Positions 42,529 to 53,572 are shown, counted from the first letter of the stretch. The stretch is DNA of 64,000 nucleotides from Stentor coeruleus (GCA_001970955.1 MPUH01000024.1:94672-158671), one strand, 5' to 3'. The notes: a model not told the origin generated them from the letters alone. Translations and numbers: made by a program.

Positions 42529-45500
42529 ATGCTTTTAATCTTCTTAGCCATTGTTCAGGGGTTTAAGATCTCGAAAATTCCTGAATCTGGTACTCCGCCT
42601 ACAAGAAAATACGGATCAAAAGCGGTTTATGATCCTGAAACGAACCAAATAATAATTTTTGGAGGATATTCCGTCAGTCAAGGTATATATGTCAGCAATC
42701 TCGACACTTTCAATTTAACTGGAGGATTTTGGGATAAAATATACCCACAGTCAGCTTTTGTTCCTCCTGGACTGAAATCAAGTGGTATTTTCTTAAGGAA
42801 TGACAGGAAAATTTTTGTCGTCTTCGGTGAAAAATCTGATGGTATAAGTTCAGACACATATAGCTTCAATTTAGATACTCGTATATGGAAACAAGAATAC
42901 TTGTCAGGATATCCAATCCCAGGTCTTAAATATTTCTCATATACTTCCTTTACTTTTTCTTCTAATACTTACCTAGCACTTTTTGGTGGTGCATCTCATA
43001 TTGGCAGATCAAATAATATTTACTTGTATTTTTTATATAGAATAAATCAAAACACTTTATCATGTTCAATTCTTCCACAAAACGGTCAAATCCCTGAATC
43101 AATGATTTACCCGAGTATAAGTTTTTATGAAGACTCGCTTTATGTTTTTGGCTACCCAGCATTTTATGATAATATGACAAATGCAGATAGTCTATTTCGT
43201 TATAATCTTATATTAGAAACATGGGAAATTGTTAATGTCCTTTCTGAAAAGCCTGAACCTCGAATACTTCATTATTCTATTATCTATAATAATGAAATGT
43301 ACCTTTTATATGGAGCTCGTATTGAAAATTCTTTAGCGATATCTACAATATGGAAATACAACTTTTCATCTTTAAAATGGACTTTATTAGCTAATAACAC
43401 AGATGATTATGTTGATAATTATGCTATGGCTTTAGTTGGTTCAACTGTATACCTTGCTTTGGGAAGAAATGAAACAAATTATTACAACTCTTTATACTCT
43501 CTAAACTTAGAAGATCCATTATATAACAAAAAAACTATAAGCCAAAATTATGATTTTCCTACAGGGAGAAAAAATCATTGTGCAATGGTTATAACAGATT
43601 ATTTATGGATTTTTGGAGGACAATCTGAAGATGGGGAATTTTTTAATGATATATGGGAATTTAGTTTTACTAATTTATGGTGGACTAGAAAAAATGCTAA
43701 TGGTGATATACCAGAACCTAGAGAATTGTTTGGATGTGCATTGATTATGGGAGTTAATATTTATATTTTTGGAGGGAGGAACAATGATAAAATTTATAAT
43801 GATGGATTTTATTATCAAACAAATGTGAATTTGTGGGTAACTTTAGGATCTTTAAACTTTAGCCCTAGTCCAAGATATGATCTTTGTGCTGTTTATTATC
43901 AGTATAATATTTTTATTGTTGGTGGTACAGATGAGACAAATATTTTTGATGAGATTTGGGATTATGATTATTTGAATAGTATGTTTTATATAATAAGCAA
44001 GGATGATGAATATAAAATAAGTTTGTATGGGCATAAATGTGTTATTATTTCTAACGATGAATTTATTAATATTTATACAATTGGGGGTAAGTCAATTGCT
44101 GGACCAAATGAAAAATTCTTAAAAACGCAGGTTGTATTAAAAGATAATTATTTTACTACAAATACTTCAGTTATTAGTTCTGAAAAGGTTAATCTTAACC
44201 ATGCAGGGATGATCAATTCTAATAACCAATTATTTGTAATCTTTGGGTCAAAATGGGATTTTTATATTAGTCCTTCGCTAATTATGATAGACATTGAAAG
44301 TTTTAATATATCAGAAATAGCCTCATTTCCTAATGAGAGAAGAGATGGGTCTAGTCTTGTGCAATATGGGAAAGAATTTTATGTTTTTGGAGGTGGGACT
44401 AGTACTGATGATTTGATAGATAATCATATATCAAATACTTTATTTAAAATCACACCAGAAGATGATGATAATAATTTATATAACTGTAGTGATGGAACTA
44501 CAGGAGAAAACTGTGAGCCTTGTCCTACAGGTTATTATTGTCTACACTTAGAAAAAATGCCATGTAATAAAGGAACCTTTTCTAATCAAATATCAAATGT
44601 TCATGAAGTACAATGCATACCTTGTGATTATCAGTTTTACAACGATAAACTTGGGGCTTCATATTGTAATCAATGCAATACTAATGATTTTTGTCCAATT
44701 GGCTCTATATCTCCTGTTCTTAAAATAACTGTACCAGCTTATAAAACATCTCAACCCTCAGCCTACACTGGTAAAACAAGCTATATAAATAATTTAATCA
44801 AAAACTTGTGGATAATTGCTGGTGTTTTAGCTTCAGTAACTACTTTTATGCTTATTCTAATACGATCATTATGGAATAAACTTAAATGTATTGATATGTA
44901 TACTGATGCACATGAGCAAGAACTAGATAAGCCAATAATTCTTCGTAAAACTAGTGTTGGAGGATTATTTACAATATATTTTATTATTATAGCAGTTATT
45001 TCAGCTATTGGCTTAATGATGAATTATATAATGGACAATGTTCAGGAGAGTAAATCTTTAATTCCATTAGTCACACTAGACGAATTTGTATCAGCTAAAA
45101 ATATCATAGTTATAACTGAATTCCTTGTTTACGGCGGATATTGCATAAATGGACTTGGCGAATGTTTATCATATAATGTTGTAAATGATGCAGGAATTCT
45201 TTTCAGTTCAAGAATAGTAAAATGCTACAAATATGGTAAAATATGCGAAATTCATGTTAACTATAAAAATGCCTATATAGAAAAAGAAGCGAAAATTCAA
45301 TTTAAAATGAAGGAAAACACAAGCTATTCAAGTGGGATAACAGTAAATATCTCAGCAAGTTCATCAATTCCAGATGAAATCAGTTCGATATTTGTTTCAT
45401 TATACCCTGATGATAACAAAGTTTTCAGAGGAAAAACTTCTAGTGCAGTCTATTTTGAACTTATACCTTCAGTAGAAAATATTTAGGTTTTTACATCTGA

Positions 45501-45930
45501 ATCAAGTAATTGGCCTAGCTTAGAGACTGGGTATCATATAGCTTTACAAAAATCATCAGAAAAAGGATTTCAAGTAACACAAGATTTGTAAGGTTTATTC
45601 AGAGTTAATATAGAGCCTTTTTTGTTTTTAGATGTGAACTTGGCTCTTACTAATACAGGGCTGGTGACACAGAGAAGCAATATTTACACTTGGTTTATTT
45701 TTGCTGGAGGGGTTTTAGGAACTATATTTGGCCTTATGGAAACAGTATCTATGTTTATGGGAATCTTCGAAGGGCATTATGATAGTTGCAAAAATAAATT
45801 GAAAGAGAGAAGTAATTTGCTAAGAGTTTCAGTATCAAAGAAAAATTTGAGATGCAATTTTGATGAAATAACTGATTTAAAGAATGAAAATGATGGGACT
45901 TTTATTATTTCTAATTACAGGACTGAATAA
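42529..45930 (+). CDS. Kelch-repeat, GCC2/GCC3 Cys-rich membrane receptor-like protein (copy B)
   Basis: Paralogue of the gene at 38864 with the same plan: signal peptide (MLLIFLAIVQG), kelch repeats (IIIFGGYS, LWIFGGQSEDGEFFNDIWEF, IYIFGGRNNDK, FYVFGGGTS), Cys-rich GCC2/GCC3 module (CEPCPTGYYCL...CNKGT...CIPCDYQFY...CPIGS), membrane segments and the LRKTSVGGLFTIYF loop. Introns are at 43026-43040, 45472-45486 and 45598-45612, matching the three intron sites of copy A. The first has no stop codon and would be read as five extra residues (YFLYR) if not recognised. Spliced length is 1119 codons, 1118 residues. No N or frame break is present. Confidence 0.92.
43026..43040 (+). other. Stop-free 15-nt intron, hidden in an open frame
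   Basis: GTATTTTTTATATAG has the usual GTA start, TA at positions 9-10 and TAG end. Paralogue A has an unmistakable intron at the same site (39361-39375). Because it is 15 nt with no in-frame stop, a plain translation hides it as YFLYR. Confidence 0.85.
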
Positions 45931-47047
45931 CTCAAAGATTAATTAGCTTAACATCTTAAAAAGTAGGGATTAAATTTTTTATATGCTTCTTAAGGTTTTA
46001 TATTATAAAAAATATTGAAATAAACCTTTTTAGATGTAAGATTTATATAAAACCAAATATTAACTGTTTGGTAAAGCATAATGTAATCTAGATTAAATTT
46101 TGAATAGAAATTTTAATACTATTAAAATATTTTTATTAGGTGATAAAGTGGTAGTTTAAAATTTGAGATTATGAAATTATAGAAAATCTATTTAAAATAG
46201 GGTAGTTAGTGATAAAAATTTAACGGAGAAGCTAAAAAATTTTCATGTTTTTGTTTTATAATTGGTATAGATTTGATAAAGTTTATATGCTAATAGCTCA
46301 GTTTCATTTTTTCATAGTCATATCAATTGATTAACTCATCATTTTTTATTACAAAATATTAAATCGCATTATTTAACACAAGAAAATTAACATATTCTCT
46401 ATATAGAGAATATATTTACTCTATTTATTACAAAGTTAAAATATGGTAAAACTTTAGGAAAATAAATGGCAATAATAATAAACAATTATTAGACCCAGCG
46501 ACCAAGTTTATTAGAATTTATAAACTAAACCAAAATATTTCTAACCAAAAACAATTCTAGTTTCCACATAGTGCAATATTTGCCATATAAAATTCCTCAA
46601 TAATGTCAAAAAGTTCCTAAAAGAAAAATATCTTCCATCACTATTTAAAAATCTCATATCTCTCTTTTCCAAAGTCCAAGATTAAACTTTATCACAATTT
46701 GCAAACTAATCAAAATCCATTTAAAACCAAAATTAATTACTTCTAACTCCAAAATTCATAAATTTCTTTATAAATTCGTATCTTTCATAGTAAAATCTTT
46801 AATAACACTCTAAAGATCACCTTACTAACGCATATTTCAAAACATAATGTTTTTTATCGAAATTTTTTTTCAACTATAATCCTAAACATTAAATCCAAAG
46901 TTACTAATAAAGATTATCTAATGGGTTATTATCTTAATCAGGGTATTTCTAATTCTAATAAATATTTTCTGTCTACTTATTGATATTTTTTATTATATAG
47001 TAGCATTCTTCCATTCTTCTATTCTAACTGAAAATTAGTGAATATAA
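45931..47047. other. Intergenic spacer
   Basis: 1.1 kb. The right half (about 46540-47040) is A/C/T-rich and G-poor as expected upstream of the transporter. A palindromic AT stretch near 46395-46412 (TTCTCTATATAGAGAA) is noted but has no clear role. Confidence 0.55.
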
Positions 47048-48655
47048 ATGAGTGCTAATCAATACAACGTAAAACAGATTTGGATTTTAAGTGTAAATAT
47101 TAGCATTGCCAGCTATATTTTCCTTTATACTTTAGGAGTTTTCAATACATGTACATCAAATGTTGCAGCTTCATTAGATTGGGGTGACAACACTTCAACT
47201 TATATAAATGTATTTAGCACAATAATTCCAGTAGGGCAAACTATAGGATGCATAGTAACCCCGTGGTTTTTAGATAAGCTTGGAAGAAGGAAGACGATTA
47301 TTACTCAAGATATTTTATTTATTGCTGGTAGCATTATTCTTGTTATGCCACATACTGTGACATTTGGCATTGGAAGATTTTTTACAGGATTTACAAGTGG
47401 AGTCATGGCAACAATAGGTCCAGTTTTTATTAACGAAGTCAGTCCTGTTGAGATGATTGGAAAAGTTGGCCCGTTAGTGGTTATATCAAATGCTTTGGGA
47501 CTTTTATGCTCATATAGTTTTGGCTTATTTTTACCGATAGAAAATTTCTCAGAAGACCCAAACAACTATTTATGGTTATTCCTATTCTTATTCCCAGCCG
47601 CTTTATGCTGCTACCAACTAGTATACTTCCTTTTCTTCATGAAACATGATACTCCTCAATTTTATCTATCAAAAAACATGATAAATGAAGCAAACCAAGC
47701 ATTACGTTTAACTCACAACATAAGTGGAATAGGATCAGGATTACGTAGAGTTAACAGTGATATTCGAGGTAAAACTGGTATTAGTGGGATCAAACTTTCT
47801 CTTTTTGGGATGATCAAAGAAGCCAAATACAAGAAAATGTTTAGAGTTTCTATAGGCTTAGCAATATTAAGTCAATTATGTGGATCAACAGCAATATTTT
47901 TTTACTCTACAACTATATTCATGAAACTTGGAGGTGGACTTTTTATGGCAAGAGTTGTCACTGTTATAATGGGACTTGTTAATTTAATATCTAGCACACT
48001 GAGTATTGTTTTAATACCTCATTTTGGGAGAAAGACTTTATTAATATCTGCTGAAGCACTTGTATGTATTGATATGCTACTTTTGGGGATATTTTCACAA
48101 TATGCTGATGTTGGGGAAATCGCTATTGCCATATTGCTTATAGCTTTTTTTGTACCTTTTGGATATGGACTTGCTGCAGTGTTTTGGATGTATTTATCAG
48201 AGGTTTTGAATGACCAGATTTTCACATTTTCTTGTATTATTATATTTTTAGTTAGCACCTCGGTAAGTTTGGTATTCCCAATAGCTGTTGAGTCAGTTGG
48301 TATTGGAAATAGTTTTTTGTTTTTCTCAGTGTCTATGGCTATTGGGATTCTTTACGTATTATTTGATTGTATTGAATCGCAAGGGAAAACTAAAGACCAA
48401 ATCTTATATGAAATGAGAGTTTTAGACGCTTCTATTGCTCCAGAAAATAATCCTGAGGAAAGTTCTAGTTTACAAGAAGAAGTTGAATGCGAAGTTGATG
48501 AAAATAACGAAATTAAAAAAGTTGGCCAAGAAAATGAACTTGATAAAACCAATATGTCACCAGAAAAATATAATGAAGGTAAGGAATTCAATCCTGAAGA
48601 ATTGAATAATAATTCCTTTAGCACATCTTTGAATTACTCAACTACGAATAAGTAA
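47048..48655 (+). CDS. MFS sugar transporter (SLC2/sugar porter family), copy B
   Basis: An uninterrupted 535-residue paralogue of the transporter at 13982. It has 12 TMs with DKLGRRKT, RFFTGFTSG, PVEMIGKVG, HDTPQFYLSKN, GSTAIFFYST, FGRKTLL and YGLAAVFWMYLSEV in the expected places, and an acidic cytosolic tail ending NSFSTSLNYSTTNK. The close match over the whole length gives independent proof of where copy A's true end lies. No intron is detected. The upstream spacer is strongly C/A-rich. The substrate is not deducible. Confidence 0.96.
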   Translation: MSANQYNVKQIWILSVNISIASYIFLYTLGVFNTCTSNVAASLDWGDNTSTYINVFSTIIPVGQTIGCIVTPWFLDKLGRRKTIITQDILFIAGSIILVMPHTVTFGIGRFFTGFTSGVMATIGPVFINEVSPVEMIGKVGPLVVISNALGLLCSYSFGLFLPIENFSEDPNNYLWLFLFLFPAALCCYQLVYFLFFMKHDTPQFYLSKNMINEANQALRLTHNISGIGSGLRRVNSDIRGKTGISGIKLSLFGMIKEAKYKKMFRVSIGLAILSQLCGSTAIFFYSTTIFMKLGGGLFMARVVTVIMGLVNLISSTLSIVLIPHFGRKTLLISAEALVCIDMLLLGIFSQYADVGEIAIAILLIAFFVPFGYGLAAVFWMYLSEVLNDQIFTFSCIIIFLVSTSVSLVFPIAVESVGIGNSFLFFSVSMAIGILYVLFDCIESQGKTKDQILYEMRVLDASIAPENNPEESSSLQEEVECEVDENNEIKKVGQENELDKTNMSPEKYNEGKEFNPEELNNNSFSTSLNYSTTNK

Positions 48656-49082
48656 CAATTAGCTTTAAGACTCATTTTATGGTATAATGCATTTTATTAT
48701 TACTCTTATCTTAATAAAACATTTCACTGCATTTTTCTATTGACATAAATGATTTTTTTTTTTAAAACAATTGCTGAAGTAAAAATAATTTTGATAAAAT
48801 GTTATGATAAAAGGTAATAGAAACTTAAACTTTGTTATTTTTTACTCAAAATGTGTATTTTCGATATTTAAACACCTTAAAAAACAACTCATAAGCCAAC
48901 TTCAAATGGATTTATTATACAATTCCAAAATGTTCATAAAATTTCAAATTATCCATTCTTCACTCTCACATATTTTTCTATCAGCATTAACCCCACACAT
49001 TTCACAAATCCAAATCACTTTTATTCCAAATCTAATCCTAACTAATCACATTATTTAAAATCATCCTATTCCATATTTATCT
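48656..49082. other. C/A-rich upstream leader of the TPR gene
   Basis: 430 bp. An 84-codon frame at 48804-49058 lies wholly in the G-poor leader and looks like a composition effect. Confidence 0.55.
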
Positions 49083-50111
49083 ATGGCAGTAAAGGTAAAT
49101 TTTTACTCTCTTCCACAATTCCAGCAGGCAGGTTTACTCTATTCATCTGATCTTAAACCTATCCTCAAGCAATCAATCTCAGAAAAAATCCAGTATTTTA
49201 TCCATAAAAAAACCGAAGGGACAGAGTTATTCAATAAAAAAGACTATCCTGCAGCTTTAGAAAAATATCATCAATCTTTGACTTTATTCCGATGGATTGA
49301 AAATAAAAACCCTAATTGGAATAATAGACAAATAAACGATAATGATCTTATATATAAAAACGAAGAACTTACAGAAGATGTAAAAAGTTGTCTGATTACC
49401 TCATATCTCAATATTGCAATCTGTAGTTTAAAACTTGAACAATGGAAAGAAGCAGAACTTGCTTGTGATGAAGTTTTGAAAATTGATGATAAATCTGTTA
49501 AAGCACTTTATAGAAAAGCACAAGCAATTGCTTCACCATCCTCAGCTGGAGCTGAAGAATATCAGAAATCAATGAAATTACTTAAACAAGCTTTGCAAAT
49601 TGACCCGAAAAACTTGGTTGTTTGGCAGAAGTTTAATGAAATAAAAGAAATATCAGAAGAAAGAGTTATTTCTGGGGAATGCAAAAAAAATCTTCGTGAA
49701 GCTGCCCCGACACCTTTTACTAATCCGATTAATGAACTTGATGATATGATTGCAAAATGGGAATATATGGTCAATCATATGTCAACATCTACAGACTCAT
49801 CTGAAGTGCATAAGTTTCAGAAAAACCTTGAAAAAATTAAAAAGTATAAAGCACAGCTTAAAAGTAGCTTAGCAGGATTGACAGAAAAAGAACTAACTAA
49901 GCTAAAGACAAATAAATTTGGGATTGATATATCGGATTATATAGTATCTTCTGAGATAAAAGAAGCAAAAAATAAAGGAGTTGAGCTTATTAGAAATTAT
50001 CCACTTCCTATCAAAGAGTCTTGGGGAGGATGGTTTTATATATCATTGTTCATAATTATTTTTCTAGCACTTCTCGCTTATAGTCTAGAGTCAAAAGGTA
50101 TTTATTCTTAA
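49083..50111 (+). CDS. Tail-anchored TPR protein
   Basis: 342 residues. TPR motifs run from about residue 43 to 180: a first helix pair at FNKKDYPAALEKYHQSL, the second at YLNIAICSLKLEQWKEAELACDEVL, the third at KALYRKAQAIASPS...YQKSMKLLKQAL. This arrangement is that of the FKBP/cyclophilin-type TPR clamp without the isomerase domain. A coiled-coil linker (KFQKNLEKIKKYKAQLKSSL) is followed by a single C-terminal hydrophobic segment (WFYISLFIIIFLALLAYSL) with a very short tail, which fits a tail anchor in the ER or mitochondrial outer membrane. It likely acts as a co-chaperone receptor for Hsp90/Hsp70 C-termini, inferred from architecture. The initiating ATG follows a short AT-rich leader. Confidence 0.88.
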   Translation: MAVKVNFYSLPQFQQAGLLYSSDLKPILKQSISEKIQYFIHKKTEGTELFNKKDYPAALEKYHQSLTLFRWIENKNPNWNNRQINDNDLIYKNEELTEDVKSCLITSYLNIAICSLKLEQWKEAELACDEVLKIDDKSVKALYRKAQAIASPSSAGAEEYQKSMKLLKQALQIDPKNLVVWQKFNEIKEISEERVISGECKKNLREAAPTPFTNPINELDDMIAKWEYMVNHMSTSTDSSEVHKFQKNLEKIKKYKAQLKSSLAGLTEKELTKLKTNKFGIDISDYIVSSEIKEAKNKGVELIRNYPLPIKESWGGWFYISLFIIIFLALLAYSLESKGIYS

Positions 50112-50291
50112 TTAATTATAATAAAATCCAATAAATAGCTAAAACTCATATAAAAAGCTATAAAATCTCATAAGCCTGATTTATAGTTTTATGCTTTATC
50201 CTATCTTTTTCTCATAAAAAGCATGAAAACCAAAAATCTAATCTTTATAATCACATCAAAAAAAATCCAAATAATTTTTCTTGTTATTATA

Positions 50292-51575
50292 CTAAAAACT
50301 ACCTGAAAAGCTTGAAACAAAACTGCCCCACACCGATTCATTATGGTTAATAACAAAAACCTCATAAGAAAGCACAGGGCCAAATGGACTAATTCGATCA
50401 TGTGTTTCTAATCTCCATTCTGACCTATAAAGTCCTTCTTTACCTTGTGTAATAATATCCCTTATAAAAATTTCTCTAGACTCTTTTGGCTTAATTTCTA
50501 TATTTTGAAATTCATAATAAGGACTATTTGCTAATTATAGCTTACTACAACAATCTCCACATATACATGATATAAAAAATCCAGTCAAAGTTTCAGATCC
50601 TTCATTATAAATGCTCCAACTTCTTATAATTTCATCACCTGTTTTGATTGCGTATTTAAAATAAGGTAAAGCATTTACTGTCACCATATATGGCGCCCAT
50701 ATATAAAAATCGTCATGGTCGTGAGATTTTGTAAGACGGCATTTATGGCAAAAATCTGATTTGGTATTACCAAAATTTTCACATATTTTACATTTGTAAC
50801 GGAGACCTGTTATTGGATTCTGCCCACATCCATCACATGTTACATCTTCGTGGAATGAGTCTTTGTTTAGTTGGAACATATTGGCATGCTGATGTTTTCT
50901 TCCATTGTTGCATTTCCAACAAAGTGAATAATCAGGACAAGATAAACATATATACCTAGCTCCTGATATAGGAAAAGTTTGACACTCATTACATTTGATG
51001 CCGAAATGATATGAGTTTTCAGTAAAAGTATGGTGCAAAGCTCTTAAGTCTTTATCTAAATTTTCTGATTCCTCACTCAGTTCTTTAATTAAATCTGATA
51101 ATACAGAAACACAACTATGGGTTTGTTGATTTAAAAACTTAAATGCTGCATTACAATAAGGACAAATAATTATCCTCATAATACATGATTTTTTATGATT
51201 TTCCTCTTCTGAAACTAAAAATTTTTCCATACAGCCTTCATTTGTACATGATATTTTCCTGAAATTACAATCTTTATCTTCATGTTGTTTGAGAAATTCA
51301 AGTTTTAATAGTATTTCACAGCCAAAATCTTTGTTTATACAGTAGATTTGAAGTTTTTCTAGTTCTGATCGGACAAAACGATGAGAACGCTGAAGTTTTA
51401 AGTCGCATCGATTTGGGCAGATTTTGCTTTTGGTCATCCACAATGATATACAGGCCGAACAGAAATTTGTCTGACACTCAGAACATTCCATTGGATCTTC
51501 AAGAACTTCTTGGCATATTGAGCATATTAGATTATCATTAATAGTTCCAATAAATCTCTCAGTCTCATAACCCAT
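50292..51575 (-). CDS. RING-TRAF zinc finger-ZZ-ZZ-FW domain protein (NBR1-like C-terminal half)
   Basis: The main frame runs from 51575 and joins a second exon across a 15-nt intron at 50531-50545 (GTAAGCTATAATTAG), ending at TAG 50292-50294, 422 residues. Domain order: RING finger (CSICQEVLEDP...CSACISLW...CPNRC); TRAF-type zinc finger (CNFRKISCTNEGC...CPYCNAAF); first ZZ (IKCNECQTFPISGARYICLSC...CWKCNNGRKHQH); second ZZ (VTCDGCGQNPITGLRYKC...FCHKCRLTKSHDHD); then an FW (four-tryptophan) domain split by the intron (IRSWSIYNEGSETL ... GLYRSEWRLETHDRISPFG). ZZ plus FW is the signature of the autophagy receptor NBR1. Here PB1 is replaced by RING-TRAF and no UBA is seen. It is probably an E3 ligase with cargo recognition; that role is inference. 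Confidence 0.9.
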
Positions 51576-52079
51576 AGTTTTTATTTATATGAAAAAAAAA
51601 ACATGAAAAATAAACTGATTTAAGTTGTATATAACATGTTATTTTGTAGTTTTTTGTAAGAGAAATTTTTTGTGAGTTATGGTATTAGAAATATAATACT
51701 AAATGCAAATGATTTAAAAAATTTAAAAGTGTTTGATGAATAGGGAAAATGCTTTGTGTTATTAGAGGGTATAATATTGAATAGAATATAATCGATATAT
51801 TCTTTATATAAATTATATAAAACTTAAAATCTTGTATATAAGAATTTGAAAATTGAGAAAAAAAGTAGAATAAAAATTGGGTTGTAAAAATTATCATGAT
51901 ATAATGATACCTTTTTATATATAACCTCCTTTTAAATATATTTCTTCCTTCAAATTCTTCCAAACCTCTAAAAAATCTCCATATAACCCTACCCCTACTC
52001 TAAAAACCCCAAAATCCTCTTTTATCAGGTTTTAAATATTTCTTCAAAAAAAAATCCTTCATCGCATTTTCTAATATAT
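51576..52079. other. Divergent promoter region
   Basis: 500 bp between starts facing apart. The left side is G/T-rich and the right side (from about 51930) strongly C/A/T-rich on the plus strand. The minus-strand frames in it are low-complexity and rejected. Confidence 0.55.
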
Positions 52080-53105
52080 ATGTTAGATTTAAATAAAATC
52101 GAAAAGGTCTTCTGCTTAACTGACATTAAATCCCTGAATTTCTCCAACCAACATAATCTTCCAAGCCTTGACCCCTTTAAACATCTCGAAGATCTTACAA
52201 TAAGCAACTGCGAACTAAGATACATGCCTCAACAAATCCTTACCCTTAACAAACTAAAAACCCTAAAATCAGATCATAACGAACTATACGAAATAAACGG
52301 TTTACCTAAAAACCTAGAAACAGTAGATCTCTCTTATAATTCTTTATCCAAACTTTATATACCAAAACTTCATTTCCTTATTGAATTAAACATCTCACAC
52401 AATAAACTCCTCTCACTTGATGGACTTTCACATTTAACATCTTTAAAATACCTTTACTGTTCATGCAATATGATTTCCAGCTTACACCCACTTAACAATT
52501 TAGAAATCCTCGAATTGGACATATCAGAAAACTCTATAAAAAATGTTGATTTTTTATCCCCAATAATGAATTCTTTACAAGTTGTATGTATTCGAAGTAA
52601 CCCTTGTATTCATTTATGTAATTTCCCAGGTTTTTTTCATTGTTTTTTACATCAAGGAGGGTATGTTTATTATAAGAAAAATTTGACTATTTCTAGATCG
52701 AAAATGCTTAAAGGATTTATTCCTACAACAAGTATTAGTATAAATAAAGGTGGGGCGGTAGGGAAAGCTATGAAAGAACTTGAAGAACTTAGGGAAAAAA
52801 ACAGGAATTTAGATAAAAAAGTTAAGAAACTAGAGGGAATGTTTATAGAAAAAGATGTGGAAGAAAATGAAAATAGAGTTAGGGAAATAGAAAATATGAG
52901 CTATGAAGATTGGCTTGGGTCGTTGATAAGATATGAAGTGCTTAAGATATTACATGCAAAACGTTTAAAACAAATGGATTATTATAAAAATATGCATCCT
53001 ACTAAAGAGCATAAGATACAATTTATTAAAGATAAAGGGAGAGATTTTTCTACGGAACAAGCAAAGATTGCTAGTAAGATGCAGAGGCTTTTGGAAAATC
53101 TTTAA
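52080..53105 (+). CDS. Leucine-rich repeat protein with coiled coil
   Basis: 341 residues. About six SDS22-type LRRs occupy residues of about 16-175 (HLEDLTISNCELRYMPQQI, NLETVDLSYNSLSKL, FLIELNISHNKLLSLDGL, SLKYLYCSCNMISSLHPL, ILELDISENSIKNVDFL, LQVVCIRSNPC). A capping segment follows, then a basic linker and a coiled coil (ELEELREKNRNLDKKVKKLEGMF) near 225-265, then a helical C-terminus. SDS22-type LRR plus coiled coil is common in ciliary and axonemal proteins of protists. That role is possible here but not shown. No signal peptide or TM is visible, so it is likely cytosolic. Confidence 0.88.
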   Translation: MLDLNKIEKVFCLTDIKSLNFSNQHNLPSLDPFKHLEDLTISNCELRYMPQQILTLNKLKTLKSDHNELYEINGLPKNLETVDLSYNSLSKLYIPKLHFLIELNISHNKLLSLDGLSHLTSLKYLYCSCNMISSLHPLNNLEILELDISENSIKNVDFLSPIMNSLQVVCIRSNPCIHLCNFPGFFHCFLHQGGYVYYKKNLTISRSKMLKGFIPTTSISINKGGAVGKAMKELEELREKNRNLDKKVKKLEGMFIEKDVEENENRVREIENMSYEDWLGSLIRYEVLKILHAKRLKQMDYYKNMHPTKEHKIQFIKDKGRDFSTEQAKIASKMQRLLENL

Positions 53106-53353
53106 TAATATGTTTATTGTTTTAGTTTTAAAAATTTATGGATTTGGTGGTAATTCATAGGTGGTTTTTGAATTTAGGAATTTTTTAGGTTAGTGTTAAA
53201 AGTAAACTAGTTTTTTTTAATATAATTAATTGATAAAATAATAGTTTTATGTTATGATTTATTTTTGTTTTTATAATAAACCTTAGAATGTCTTGCGAAG
53301 ATAATTGAAAATCTTAAGAGACTGTAAATTAGAAAATCTGATTTAAATCAAAA

Positions 53354-53572
53354 TTGGAGATGATACACAACATGAGGTGTTCCTGTAGAAAAAAAATTAT
53401 TGTTGATAGTTTCTGTATTGTGACTCTAAAATATATGGGGGGAAGAATAAATTATGCTATGTTTGTAGGAGGTTTGTTGTTGAGTTACAACATTTTTTAT
53501 ATTATAAGACAAAAGGACTATATAGTGATAATTGTAACACCATTAATGGGATACCTGAAGAAATTTATTTAA
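53354..53572 (+). mobile_element. Possible relic of an ISXO2/Merlin-type DDE transposase
   Basis: A 72-codon fragment. KIIVDSF...LKYMGGRI...MFVGGLL...IFYIIRQKD follows the spacing of the ISXO2-like core (VEIDES...RKY..GR...WVFGGI...F.V.V.DR). The acidic Glu of the first motif is missing and nothing downstream continues the fold. No terminal inverted repeats are recognised. The match is by eye and short, so this is a tentative call of a degraded Merlin-superfamily piece. The flanks 53106-53353 hold nothing else. Confidence 0.33.

Noticed and set aside
48804-49058. 84-codon frame before the TPR gene
   Set aside because: Entirely in the C/A-rich leader, with no recognisable feature.
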